The notes beneath the pieces were generated by a model. It saw nothing but the letters and a program-made list of their open reading frames with translations, had not been told where the DNA came from and made no database searches. From Thermoplasmata archaeon (lineage in GTDB: Archaea; Thermoplasmatota; Thermoplasmata; Lutacidiplasmatales; UBA184), in NCBI GenBank assembly GCA_030042955.1, contig JASHYQ010000282.1:1-7562 (forward strand): 7,562 bases of DNA, given 5' to 3'. Each line of letters begins with the position of its first letter. The first letter of the stretch is position 1. This document shows, piece after piece, positions 1 through 5,011 of the stretch. The position numbers were made by a program, and so were the translations under genes.

Positions 1-1
1 C

Positions 2-427
2 GAGAAGGTCGGGTCCACGACGACGTACGGCCCGCGCGGGACGATCGAGATGAGCAAGTCCGCCACGGTGGGCCTCACGTTCGCCTACCGCTACGCGGTG
101 ACGTTCACGGAGAGCGGACTGACGGGCGGTAGCTGGTCGGTGACGGTCCACGGTGTGACGGTGACGAAGCCGTACAACGAGCCGATCGTGTTCAACGAGA
201 CGAACGGGACCTACGGCTACAAGGTCGGAGCGATCTCGGGGTATACGAGCTCGGGTTCGCCGAGAAAGGCGGTGGTACCGACGACGACCTCGGTCCTGGT
301 GACGTTCACGGCCACGAAGGGGAAGTCTGGGTCACCGGTCGCATGGGTCGGGATGCCGCTGGTGGCGGCAGCGGCAGTTCCTGTGAGTCGGCGCAGGTCG
401 TGGGGAGCTCGGTCTCCGTGGCAGTGA
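2..427 (+). CDS. C-terminal part of a large Ig-like-domain surface protein (5' truncated by window)
   Basis: The frame is open from base 2 with no stop upstream, so this is the tail of a longer gene. An ATG at 50 lies inside a domain and is not a credible start. The 141 visible residues hold the end of one beta-rich repeat (ATVGLTF), then a nearly complete domain: YRYAVTFTESGL, SWSVTVHGV, a conserved NGTYGYKV and a closing SVLVTFT. This pattern is typical of the tandem extracellular domains of thermopsin-like and other giant surface proteins in Thermoplasmata. After it comes a short hydrophobic run (about VAWVGMPLVAAAAVPV) and an Arg-rich end (SRRRSWGAR), which could be a weak membrane anchor with a cytosolic tail. 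The ending may instead result from a frameshift, because another frame continues with a domain-like ending to a stop at 445-447. Likely role: cell-surface or secreted protein; substrate unknown. The domain style is clear; the exact family is inferred. Confidence 0.75.
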   Translation, partial: EKVGSTTTYGPRGTIEMSKSATVGLTFAYRYAVTFTESGLTGGSWSVTVHGVTVTKPYNEPIVFNETNGTYGYKVGAISGYTSSGSPRKAVVPTTTSVLVTFTATKGKSGSPVAWVGMPLVAAAAVPVSRRRSWGARSPWQ

Positions 428-450
428 CGTTTGCAGGGAAGAGGTAGCGA

Positions 451-497
451 CGGCCGGTCCGGCAGGCCCGGTCCCCTCTCTTCGGAGAGGCCGGCCG
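451..497 (+). terminator. Branched hairpin with UUCG tetraloop downstream of the surface-protein gene
   Basis: CGGCCGG (451-457) pairs perfectly with CCGGCCG (491-497). Inside are a 6-bp stem CCTCTC/GAGAGG (475-480, 485-490) closed by a C(UUCG)G tetraloop, and a small CCGG/CCGG arm (459-462, 468-471). Together they make a potential three-way junction 23 nt after the stop at 427. The UUCG loop forms only in plus-strand RNA, so it probably belongs to the upstream gene's transcript, as a 3'-end structure or a terminator-associated or stability element. No U-tract follows (AAACAAG), so a classical intrinsic terminator is not shown. Confidence 0.5.
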
Positions 498-541
498 AAA
501 CAAGTTGAGTTCGAGGGGGCCCCATCGGGCGGAAGGCAGCT

Positions 542-626
542 CTTGCGGACCTAACCGATACCTTTCGAACGCCCGGAGCCTACGATACCGAGAGCGAGAT
601 TAATCTGGCGAGTCCCTCCGCGCCCG
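542..626 (+). repeat. 85-bp dispersed repeat, copy 1
   Basis: This segment matches 5768-5852 without gaps at 76 of 85 positions by hand alignment. The first 33 bases are identical. The nine differences are all transitions. Inside each copy GATACC occurs twice with a 27-bp offset, and GCGGA near the left end can pair with TCCGC near the right end. The copy lies between two convergent genes, so it is not an obvious promoter. No target-site duplication or open reading frame accompanies it. Confidence 0.85.
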
Positions 627-636
627 GTGGGACTCG
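609..636 (-). other. 8-bp inverted repeat, tRNA T-arm-like on minus strand
   Basis: CGAGTCCC (609-616) and GGGACTCG (629-636) are perfect inverted repeats with a 12-nt loop. The minus strand reads GGTTCGAGTCCC, which is the hallmark of a tRNA T-loop. A plausible D-arm-like GCCT...AGGC lies upstream on the minus strand (682-666), but I could not build a matching acceptor stem or a standard 5-bp/7-nt anticodon arm. It may be a tRNA relic, a tRNA-like structure, or chance similarity caused by the inverted repeat. Confidence 0.3.
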
Positions 637-696
637 AACCCTCGGACCATGGACTCCTGGTACGCCTGGTCCTCGGAGGCGAGCCCCCTAGAGGAA

Positions 697-737
697 GACC
701 CCTGCCGTGGGAAGGGGTCCAGCCATCGAAGGACCCC
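697..737. other. Overlapping, mutually exclusive hairpins
   Basis: GACCCCT (697-703) pairs perfectly with AGGGGTC (713-719). The central arm GGGGTCC (714-720) pairs equally well with GGACCCC (731-737). Only one of the two 7-bp stems can form at a time, an arrangement seen in attenuators and switches. The segment is non-coding and in the 3' region of the propeller gene on the minus strand. Whether it is transcribed is unknown. Confidence 0.4.
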
Positions 738-756
738 GCCCTCCGAGGTAAACTCG

Positions 757-780
757 CCCCTTGCGAGCCCGACCCATCCG
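757..780 (+). repeat. 24-bp intergenic motif, copy A
   Basis: Begins CCCCTTGCGAGCC and continues with GACC and ATCC. It matches the copy at 7304-7327 at 21 of 24 positions and shares the CTTGCG...ACC.AT core with copies at 539-562 and 5765-5788. A looser relative at 2412-2435 also resembles this copy further downstream (794-824 versus 2438-2468). All copies run in the plus orientation in non-coding DNA. Confidence 0.5.
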
Positions 781-854
781 TATGGCGCCTCTTTCGACCG
801 ACCCCTTGGGGAACCCGGGGCGGGTTGATCAACCGCCTCTGCGAGGGCGCCGTC

Positions 855-2318
855 CTACGTCGCTCCGGTAGAGGGCGGAGGGGGAGCCTCGGGGTTGGCA
901 TCGCCGCCGGATGCCGGAGGCGGAGTCGGCGTGCCGGGGGGAACGTGACGGCGGCGGATTCGTTGCAGCCCGAGCAACAGACCGACGATCACGATCACCA
1001 CGATCGCTCCGAGAATGGCGTATCCTTCCGGTGCCGGCAGTCCCAAGAACTTGCTCGATGGGCTCGGTCCGCTCACGGGCGCGGTGGGGATCGCGCTGAC
1101 GTTGGCGGAACCGGCGTTCGGCACGTAGACATACCCGTTCCCGCCATCGTAAGCTGCAATTCCCGGGGCGGTCCCTACCTCCACCGTTCCTACTAGCGTC
1201 GTGCCGCTGATCACGCTCACGTTGGCGGAATTGGCGTTCGAAACGTAGACGTACCCGTTTCCACTGTCGTAGGTCGTGAATTGCGGCCCGGCCCCTACAT
1301 TCACCGCCCCTACCAGCGTCCGGCCGCTGATCACGCTCACGTTGTCGGTTTGGTAGTTCGGAACGTAGACGTAGCCGTTCCCGCTGTCGTAGGCTGCAAA
1401 CTCCGGGTCGCCCCCGACCGTCACCGTTCCTACCAGCGTCGTGCCGCTGATCACGCTCACGTTGCTGGACTGCCGGTTCGGAACGTAGACGTACCCGCTC
1501 CCGCTATCGTAGACGGGCACCGTCGAGCCTTCCCCGACATTCACCGAGGTCAGAACCGACGTGCCGCTGATCACGCTCACGTTGGCGGAATTGGCGTTCG
1601 AAACGTAGACATAGCCGTTCCCGCCGTCGTACGCAGCATACGTCGGGAAGCTTCCGACGTTCACCGAGGTTAGAACTGCGGTGCCGCTGATCACGCTGAC
1701 GTTGTTTGAGACCTGGTTCGTAACGTAGACGTACCCGTTCCTGCTATCGTAGACTGGATAGTACGGCTCGGCGGAGGTGAGCTTCACCGTTCCTACTAGC
1801 GTCGTGCCACTAATCACGCTCACGTTTCGGGAACCCTCGTTCGGAACGTAGACGTACCCGTTCCCGCTGTCGTACGCCGCACACAGTGCCGCAAGATTCG
1901 AGCCGAGTCCGACGTTCACCGTCCCTACAACCGTCGTACCGTCGACAACGCTCACGTTGCCGTAGTAATGGGGAGAAGAGCCCTCGTCAGTGATGTAGAC
2001 ATACCCGTTCCCGCTGTCGTAGACCGCACAATCCGGGCCGCTTCTGACGGTGATTGAGGTAGGACCCCCAAGCATCGGCGAGGCGGAACTCGGGAGCTCG
2101 ACCCAGCGGCCGATCGAATTGGCCGATTCGCCGCGGACGGGAACGGACCCAACGAGCGACGGAATGGCCGGACCTTGAGTGGAGGAAGTAATCGTCGAAG
2201 CAATCCCGCCGCTCCGAGCTGAGGCCGACACTTGCAGCCCAGCCGCAACCGTTGCGCAGACCACCGCAATCGCGATGAAGCCGCGACTCTTCCTAGCGGC
2301 CCAAGTTCTAGATCGCAT
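855..2318 (-). CDS. Exported, membrane-anchored YVTN beta-propeller repeat protein
   Basis: The 487-residue product starts at ATG 2318; an in-frame TTG at 2336 would add six residues. The N-terminus is a signal sequence (basic RSRTWAARKSR, then a hydrophobic FIAIAVVCATVAAGL core). Next come about eight 40-residue repeats of the form YDSGNGYVYVPN..S.NVSVISGTTL plus VGTV.VG. They match the YVTN family of surface beta-propellers (the first is lengthened, the last incomplete), consistent with a seven-bladed propeller. A linker leads to FLGLPAPEGYAILGA and a TM helix (about residues 433-452), then RIRRR and a 30-residue Pro-rich tail inside the cell. So the propeller should face outward. Such proteins are usually assigned to S-layer, adhesion or ligand-binding roles; the ligand is not evident. 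Repeats are also strong at DNA level. A TATA-like CAAAATACG lies about 40 nt upstream. It is divergent from the collagen-like gene, with which it shares a 16-bp inverted repeat. Confidence 0.9.
   Translation of the reverse strand: MRSRTWAARKSRGFIAIAVVCATVAAGLQVSASARSGGIASTITSSTQGPAIPSLVGSVPVRGESANSIGRWVELPSSASPMLGGPTSITVRSGPDCAVYDSGNGYVYITDEGSSPHYYGNVSVVDGTTVVGTVNVGLGSNLAALCAAYDSGNGYVYVPNEGSRNVSVISGTTLVGTVKLTSAEPYYPVYDSRNGYVYVTNQVSNNVSVISGTAVLTSVNVGSFPTYAAYDGGNGYVYVSNANSANVSVISGTSVLTSVNVGEGSTVPVYDSGSGYVYVPNRQSSNVSVISGTTLVGTVTVGGDPEFAAYDSGNGYVYVPNYQTDNVSVISGRTLVGAVNVGAGPQFTTYDSGNGYVYVSNANSANVSVISGTTLVGTVEVGTAPGIAAYDGGNGYVYVPNAGSANVSAIPTAPVSGPSPSSKFLGLPAPEGYAILGAIVVIVIVGLLLGLQRIRRRHVPPGTPTPPPASGGDANPEAPPPPSTGAT
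1090..2040 (-). repeat. Tandem 120-bp coding repeats of the YVTN propeller
   Basis: The segment GCCGCTGATCACGCTCACGT recurs with small changes at about 1203, 1323, 1443, 1563 and 1683. It returns, slightly out of register, near 1806. The period is exactly 120 bp, or 40 codons. Neighbouring copies also share silent positions and variant words such as SNANSANVSVISGT (blades 4 and 7). This suggests recent duplication or gene conversion, not only protein-level conservation. Confidence 0.85.
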
Positions 2319-2352
2319 AGTAATCCCTGCGAACAAATCTGGTGCTGGTCAC

Positions 2353-2363
2353 CGTATTTTGTT
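2353..2363 (-). promoter_or_regulatory. Candidate TATA box of the YVTN propeller gene
   Basis: On the minus strand the bases read ACAAAATACGG, about 40 nt upstream of the ATG at 2318. With the usual archaeal spacing of about 25 nt, transcription would start near 2332 and leave a leader of about 14 nt. The match to an archaeal TATA element is approximate. Confidence 0.4.
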
Positions 2364-2376
2364 GGTTCCAGTTTTC

Positions 2377-2392
2377 GTCAATTCTGCTTGAC
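2377..2392. promoter_or_regulatory. 16-bp inverted-repeat operator candidate, site 1
   Basis: GTCAATTCTGCTTGAC is an imperfect inverted repeat (GTCAA/TTGAC half-sites). It differs by one base from the site at 2636-2651. It sits just upstream of the TATA-like element of the minus-strand propeller gene, a position more typical of an activator or dual regulator. The regulator is not encoded in the window as far as I can see. Confidence 0.55.
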
Positions 2393-2411
2393 TGGGTTCG
2401 CGATTCATGCA

Positions 2412-2435
2412 CCCCTTACGAGCTCAACCGGTGCC
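2412..2435 (+). repeat. 24-bp intergenic motif, degenerate copy E
   Basis: CCCCTTACGAGCTCAACCGG matches the family pattern (17 of the first 23 positions against the copy at 757). A collinear second match follows: 2438-2468 resembles 794-824 at 21 of 31 positions, including GGGAAC. CCCTT (2413-2417) could pair with AAGGG (2459-2463), recalling the closing stem of the copy at 7304. Weakest member of the family. Confidence 0.3.
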
Positions 2436-2635
2436 CTCCGACCAGGCCCTGAGGGAACAAGGGACAGGTTCTCTACGTCACGAACGTGGGTTCACCGATA
2501 CGTCAGAGGAGGTGCTCGTTTCGACTCTCTTGTGGTTTGCACGAGAATCCCTCCTTTCCCAGTCTAGGCTCTCAGAAGCCACAACTCCCTGCCCACGCTG
2601 CGAACGTTCGAAGTGGCTTCAGGACAGCGGAACTA

Positions 2636-2651
2636 GTCAAGTCTGCTTGAC
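2636..2651. promoter_or_regulatory. 16-bp inverted-repeat operator candidate, site 2
   Basis: GTCAAGTCTGCTTGAC is a perfect 6-bp inverted repeat (GTCAAG/CTTGAC) around TCTG, ending 3 bp before the ATG at 2655. If transcription starts close to that ATG, a protein bound here would block initiation, so a repressor role is plausible. It matches site 1 (2377-2392) at 15 of 16 bases, linking the two divergent surface-protein genes. Confidence 0.6.
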
Positions 2652-2654
2652 GTA

Positions 2655-3359
2655 ATGCGGTTGCCGTCGGAACTCGCGAGGGACCTCATGTTCGCCGAAG
2701 CGCCCGGGAGAGAGCCGAGACCGCCCGACCGATCGTGGACCAAACCCGAGCGAAGACGTAGAGGCGCGATGTCGCTGGGCCAGGGCGCCCTCATCCTTGG
2801 CGTCGTCGCGCTTGCTCTCGGGGGCTCGGGCCTGGCAGTCGCCCTCACGCACGCGGGACCCGCGGGAAGTACTGGTGCGACCGGACCTACCGGGCCCACG
2901 GGAAGCACGGGCGCACCTGGACCGGAAGGACCCCCTGGTCCGGGAGCGGTTGTCGAGTCGACCTACACCACATCCGGCAGTGGTGTGCTCTCAGATACCT
3001 GCTCCAACTACGCGGATTCCGCCGTCTCGTTGACGGTGAGCAGCGCGGGAACGGTGGTCGTGAGCGCGTCGGTCGGTCTCTATGTCTATCATACGTCGAG
3101 CGAAGAGGACGAAGTCTACTCTAGCCTTTGGAACCAAGCGACGACCTGCGACGTGCTGGACAACAACTATGTTCTCATCGTAGCGGAAACCACCCAAGCC
3201 ACAGGCGCATACGTCTGGGACCTGAATCTGGTCCAATCCTTCACTGTGACGACCGGCGGCACCTACACATTCTCCGTAATCGCAGAGGCTGCGGTGTATA
3301 GTTCGGATTCCGCCAACTTCTACAGTGCTAGCGTTGTAGGAGTGTTCTACCCGTCGTAG
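2655..3359 (+). CDS. Membrane-anchored collagen-like protein
   Basis: The 234-residue product has four parts. Residues 1-38 are charged and basic (ending PERRRRGA). A TM helix spans about 42-65 (ALILGVVALALGGSGLAVAL). Ten uninterrupted G-X-Y triplets run from 68 to 97 (GPAGSTGATGPTGPT, GSTGAPGPEGPPGPG). A C-terminal domain of about 135 residues is rich in Ser, Thr, Val and Tyr and looks like beta strands. The RRRR before the helix puts the N-terminus inside, so the collagen stretch and head face outward. Cys116 and Cys165 could form a disulphide. Collagen-like repeats normally form trimers, and a beta head beside them often helps trimerise, as in C1q/TNF-like and bacterial collagen-like proteins; that role is inferred here. 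A start at ATG 2769 (residue 39, preceded by GAGG) is possible. It is divergent from the propeller gene. Function beyond a surface stalk is unknown. Confidence 0.82.
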   Translation: MRLPSELARDLMFAEAPGREPRPPDRSWTKPERRRRGAMSLGQGALILGVVALALGGSGLAVALTHAGPAGSTGATGPTGPTGSTGAPGPEGPPGPGAVVESTYTTSGSGVLSDTCSNYADSAVSLTVSSAGTVVVSASVGLYVYHTSSEEDEVYSSLWNQATTCDVLDNNYVLIVAETTQATGAYVWDLNLVQSFTVTTGGTYTFSVIAEAAVYSSDSANFYSASVVGVFYPS

Positions 3360-3374
3360 ATTCACACCCGACCG

Positions 3375-3419
3375 GGGAGTTCCGTGGCATGACTCCGGGT
3401 CGACAACTGCGGAACTCCC
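3375..3419. terminator. 10-bp inverted repeat after the collagen-like gene
   Basis: GGGAGTTCCG (3375-3384) and CGGAACTCCC (3410-3419) are perfectly complementary with a 25-nt loop. The repeat begins 16 nt after the stop at 3359, in the gap between two convergent genes. It could be a 3'-end hairpin for the plus transcript. No U-run follows directly. The rest of the gap to 3529 shows nothing I can identify. Confidence 0.45.
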
Positions 3420-3529
3420 TACAATCCCCGCTGATCTCCGAACAAGAGGGCCATCCTACCCGGACCCAGGGCGCTGCTTACCCACCCCTTCCGCCCTCAC
3501 CATTTAATCGGCTCGGACACTATCGCGAA

Positions 3530-4123
3530 TCAGCGTCCCGTCACTACCGGGTTGATGCCCATGCGTCTCCTCAGTCGGTCGGAGAGTTCCCAACGCGGGC
3601 AGGATGGGTGAGCGAGTATCGCCCGCCACTGATTCGGCGAGGGGAGGATTCCGGGTCGAGGACCTCCACCCTTACCGAACTCAAATCGACGGAGCGGAGA
3701 CGGGAGCGAGGGGGCTGCCAGCGGCTTCCTCCTGAGCCAGACGCCCAGAACGGAAGTATCAGGGCCGCTCAGCTGGCTCCATGCCCAAGTCTGCCGCCCA
3801 AACCTGCCGCCGAACGCGATACCGTTCTCGAAAATCTCGAGATAGCGCGGCTCAGCAGTCAACTCGAAGATGGAGAGAGCGAAGATTGTAAGCGCAATAG
3901 CCAGGGCGAAGCCCGGCCAGAACAGAATCAAGCCGGAGAGAAGAGTCAGGGAGCCAAACCAGTAGGCGGTGAAGAGGAGGATGCCCCCCTCGCCGACCAC
4001 CATGACTAGCGCTGGAAGCCGCCACATTTTCCGGACGGATTCCCGGTTCACGACTTGGACAGACGACGGAAGGGAAGCGGTGGCGACGGGAGAATACGAG
4101 GGAGCTCCTTTGTCGGGCCGCAC
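3530..4123 (-). CDS. Two-TM membrane protein with a C-terminal cytosolic domain (PH-like?)
   Basis: From a GTG at 4123 the product has 197 residues. Later starts at GTG (residue 25) or ATG 4027 (residue 33) are equally possible, because residues 1-30 look unstructured. Two hydrophobic helices lie at about 36-56 and 58-85 (including LTLLSGLILFWPGFALAIAL). They are followed by RYLEIFENGIAFGGRFGRQT and WAWSQL. This 'helix pair, then ylei...nGi.yg...w.W' layout resembles small membrane proteins with a bacterial/archaeal PH-like domain. I make this link by pattern only. The protein ends in a basic region (LSDRLRRRMG). No partner gene shares its strand nearby. The overlapping plus-strand frame (3389-4009) is its shadow. 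Function is not recognised. Confidence 0.65.
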   Translation of the reverse strand: MRPDKGAPSYSPVATASLPSSVQVVNRESVRKMWRLPALVMVVGEGGILLFTAYWFGSLTLLSGLILFWPGFALAIALTIFALSIFELTAEPRYLEIFENGIAFGGRFGRQTWAWSQLSGPDTSVLGVWLRRKPLAAPSLPSPLRRFEFGKGGGPRPGILPSPNQWRAILAHPSCPRWELSDRLRRRMGINPVVTGR

Positions 4124-4229
4124 TCAAATCGAAAGGTCTTGGATTCCTTAGGCTTTGCTACACGGCTCATGAAGGTCTGAACCTCCCACTCTCGCGTCCG
4201 AAGGCGATCGGGAGCAAGCTACGGGATTT

Positions 4230-4289
4230 GGGGGGCTTTACCCCCACAGGGGGGGAGGTGTTGGTTTCGGGCGAGAAAAAAATCCCCCC
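4230..4289. other. Alternating G-run/C-run region upstream of the VOC gene
   Basis: Four homopolymer blocks alternate: G6 (4230-4235), C5 (4241-4245), G7 (4249-4255) and C6 (4284-4289), with an A7 run at 4276-4282. C5 can pair with either neighbouring G block, and the second G block can pair with C6. Alternative hairpins are therefore possible in the 250-bp gap between the minus-strand membrane gene and the VOC gene. Nothing else was identified in 4124-4407. Confidence 0.35.
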
Positions 4290-4407
4290 TGAGCACCGCC
4301 CAGCCGGCTTGAGCCCACTCGTAGCGCTGTGTCATAACCGCTCGAACCGCCACCGGGTTTGGCCAGCGGCGGAACCACTTCATACCGGGAAAAACTCACC
4401 GTCCTTT

Positions 4408-4797
4408 GTGTCCGAGCCCGGAAAGTTGTGGATTGGGTCGATCGTTATCGATTGCAAGAACTGGAAGCAGATGATCGCGTTCTGGAAGGGGGCCCTCGGG
4501 TACGAGTTCTGCTACCCTCCCTCGGAGGACTGGGCATTGCTCTATGACCCGCACGGAAAGGGGCCAAACATCTCGTTCCAGAAGGATCCTACCGGTCCCA
4601 CCGGGACGTACTGGTACCACTTTGACCTCTACTCATCGGACCCGGAGAGTGAGGTGCAGAGACTCCTCCGGCTGGGAGCCGAGATGAAGCAATCCGCGCA
4701 CGAAGGATCGGATTACGTCACGCTCGCCGATCCGGACGGGAATCCGTTTGACGTAATCGACACACGAGGTTTCAGTTTCGGACAGCGCATCCACTGA
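4408..4797 (+). CDS. VOC / glyoxalase-like fold protein
   Basis: I choose GTG 4408 as the start, giving 129 residues, the usual size of a single VOC unit. The frame stays open upstream to 4228, but that part encodes no recognisable domain, and a TATA-like CATACC lies about 25 nt upstream. The two beta-alpha-beta-beta-beta modules are visible. The first is IGSIVIDCKNWKQMIAFWKG plus ALGYEF. The second is WYHFDLYSSDPESEVQRLLR plus LGAEM, with the closing signature DYVTLADPDGNPFDVID. This matches the Glyoxalase_6-type branch (usual pattern LHLDL...DPEGNEFCVL). Of the expected metal-site positions, His71 is present, while the first is Asp15-like and the last is Asp115 where Glu is common. Metal binding and enzymatic activity are therefore uncertain. 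Known relatives include glyoxalases, dioxygenases and resistance proteins; the substrate here cannot be read from sequence. Confidence 0.85.
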   Translation: MSEPGKLWIGSIVIDCKNWKQMIAFWKGALGYEFCYPPSEDWALLYDPHGKGPNISFQKDPTGPTGTYWYHFDLYSSDPESEVQRLLRLGAEMKQSAHEGSDYVTLADPDGNPFDVIDTRGFSFGQRIH

Positions 4798-4830
4798 GAA
4801 CATCGGACATCTCCCGTGGGGGTCTCCGCC

Positions 4831-4959
4831 ATGGGAAAACCACCCGTTGGGAGCAGAGTTTACCTTCCGGAACCTTGGGCAGTCAGCGTCAGCAGGCGTC
4901 GCGATTGGACCAAACGGCTAGCGGATGAAGTCGCTGACCTCTTCGACGTAGCGAGATGA
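4831..4959 (+). CDS. Possible 42-residue small protein
   Basis: ATG 4831 opens a 42-codon frame to TGA 4957. The product starts MGKPPVGSRVYLPEPWAVSV and ends with an amphipathic, charged stretch SRRRDWTKRLADEVADLFDV AR that would form a helix. It sits 33 bp after the VOC stop and 52 bp before the next gene, on the same strand. No strong ribosome-binding site is visible. It could be a genuine small gene, a remnant of a larger gene, or chance. No family recognised. Confidence 0.3.
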   Translation: MGKPPVGSRVYLPEPWAVSVSRRRDWTKRLADEVADLFDVAR

Positions 4960-5002
4960 TTGCAGAAGCTCTGAACTCATTGGGCCTGTTGGACTCATGA
5001 AG

Positions 5003-5006
5003 GAGA
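5003..5006 (+). promoter_or_regulatory. Shine-Dalgarno site deciding the start at 5012
   Basis: AAGGAG (5000-5005) lies 6 nt before ATG 5012 and inside the longer frame that begins at ATG 4997. The spacing supports 5012 as the real start. It is the clearest ribosome-binding site in the window; most other genes look leaderless. Confidence 0.6.
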
Positions 5007-5011
5007 ATTCC

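Larger units (their letters stand above)
428..854. other. Gene-poor, structure-rich gap between convergent genes
   Basis: These 427 bases lie between the end of the surface-protein gene and the end of the YVTN propeller gene. I find no convincing protein gene. They hold the UUCG hairpin, one copy of the 85-bp repeat (542-626), an 8-bp inverted repeat (609-636) whose minus strand reads like a tRNA T-loop, alternative hairpins at 697-737, a short-motif copy at 757-780 and a palindrome GGTTGATCAACC near 824-835. On the minus strand the segment would be the 3' untranslated region of the propeller mRNA. It could encode a structured RNA, but no known RNA family was recognised. Confidence 0.55.

Noticed and set aside
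620..780. Intact tRNA gene on the minus strand
   Set aside because: The T-loop word is good but no acceptor stem or standard anticodon arm fits, with or without an intron; kept only as a tRNA-like finding.
649..828. 59-codon plus-strand frame beginning MDSWYAWSSEASPLEEDP
   Set aside because: Acceptable composition at first, but it runs through the alternative hairpins and a motif copy, has no promoter or ribosome-binding site, and ends in low-complexity Pro/Gly sequence.
627..1196. 189-aa plus-strand frame
   Set aside because: Most of it is antisense to the propeller gene's 3' end and the rest crosses hairpins; composition is Arg/Gly-rich without motifs.
1090..2040. CRISPR-like array
   Set aside because: The 120-bp periodicity is a coding repeat of the YVTN propeller, not short repeats with unrelated spacers.
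3389..4009. 206-aa plus-strand frame
   Set aside because: Hydrophilic, Glu/Arg/Pro-rich product with no domain; it is the antisense shadow of the two-TM protein on the minus strand.
4310..4375. tRNA-Met-like words (GTAGCGCTG...TCATAACC...)
   Set aside because: Only an anticodon-arm-like patch; no T-loop, D-arm or acceptor pairing could be assembled on either strand.
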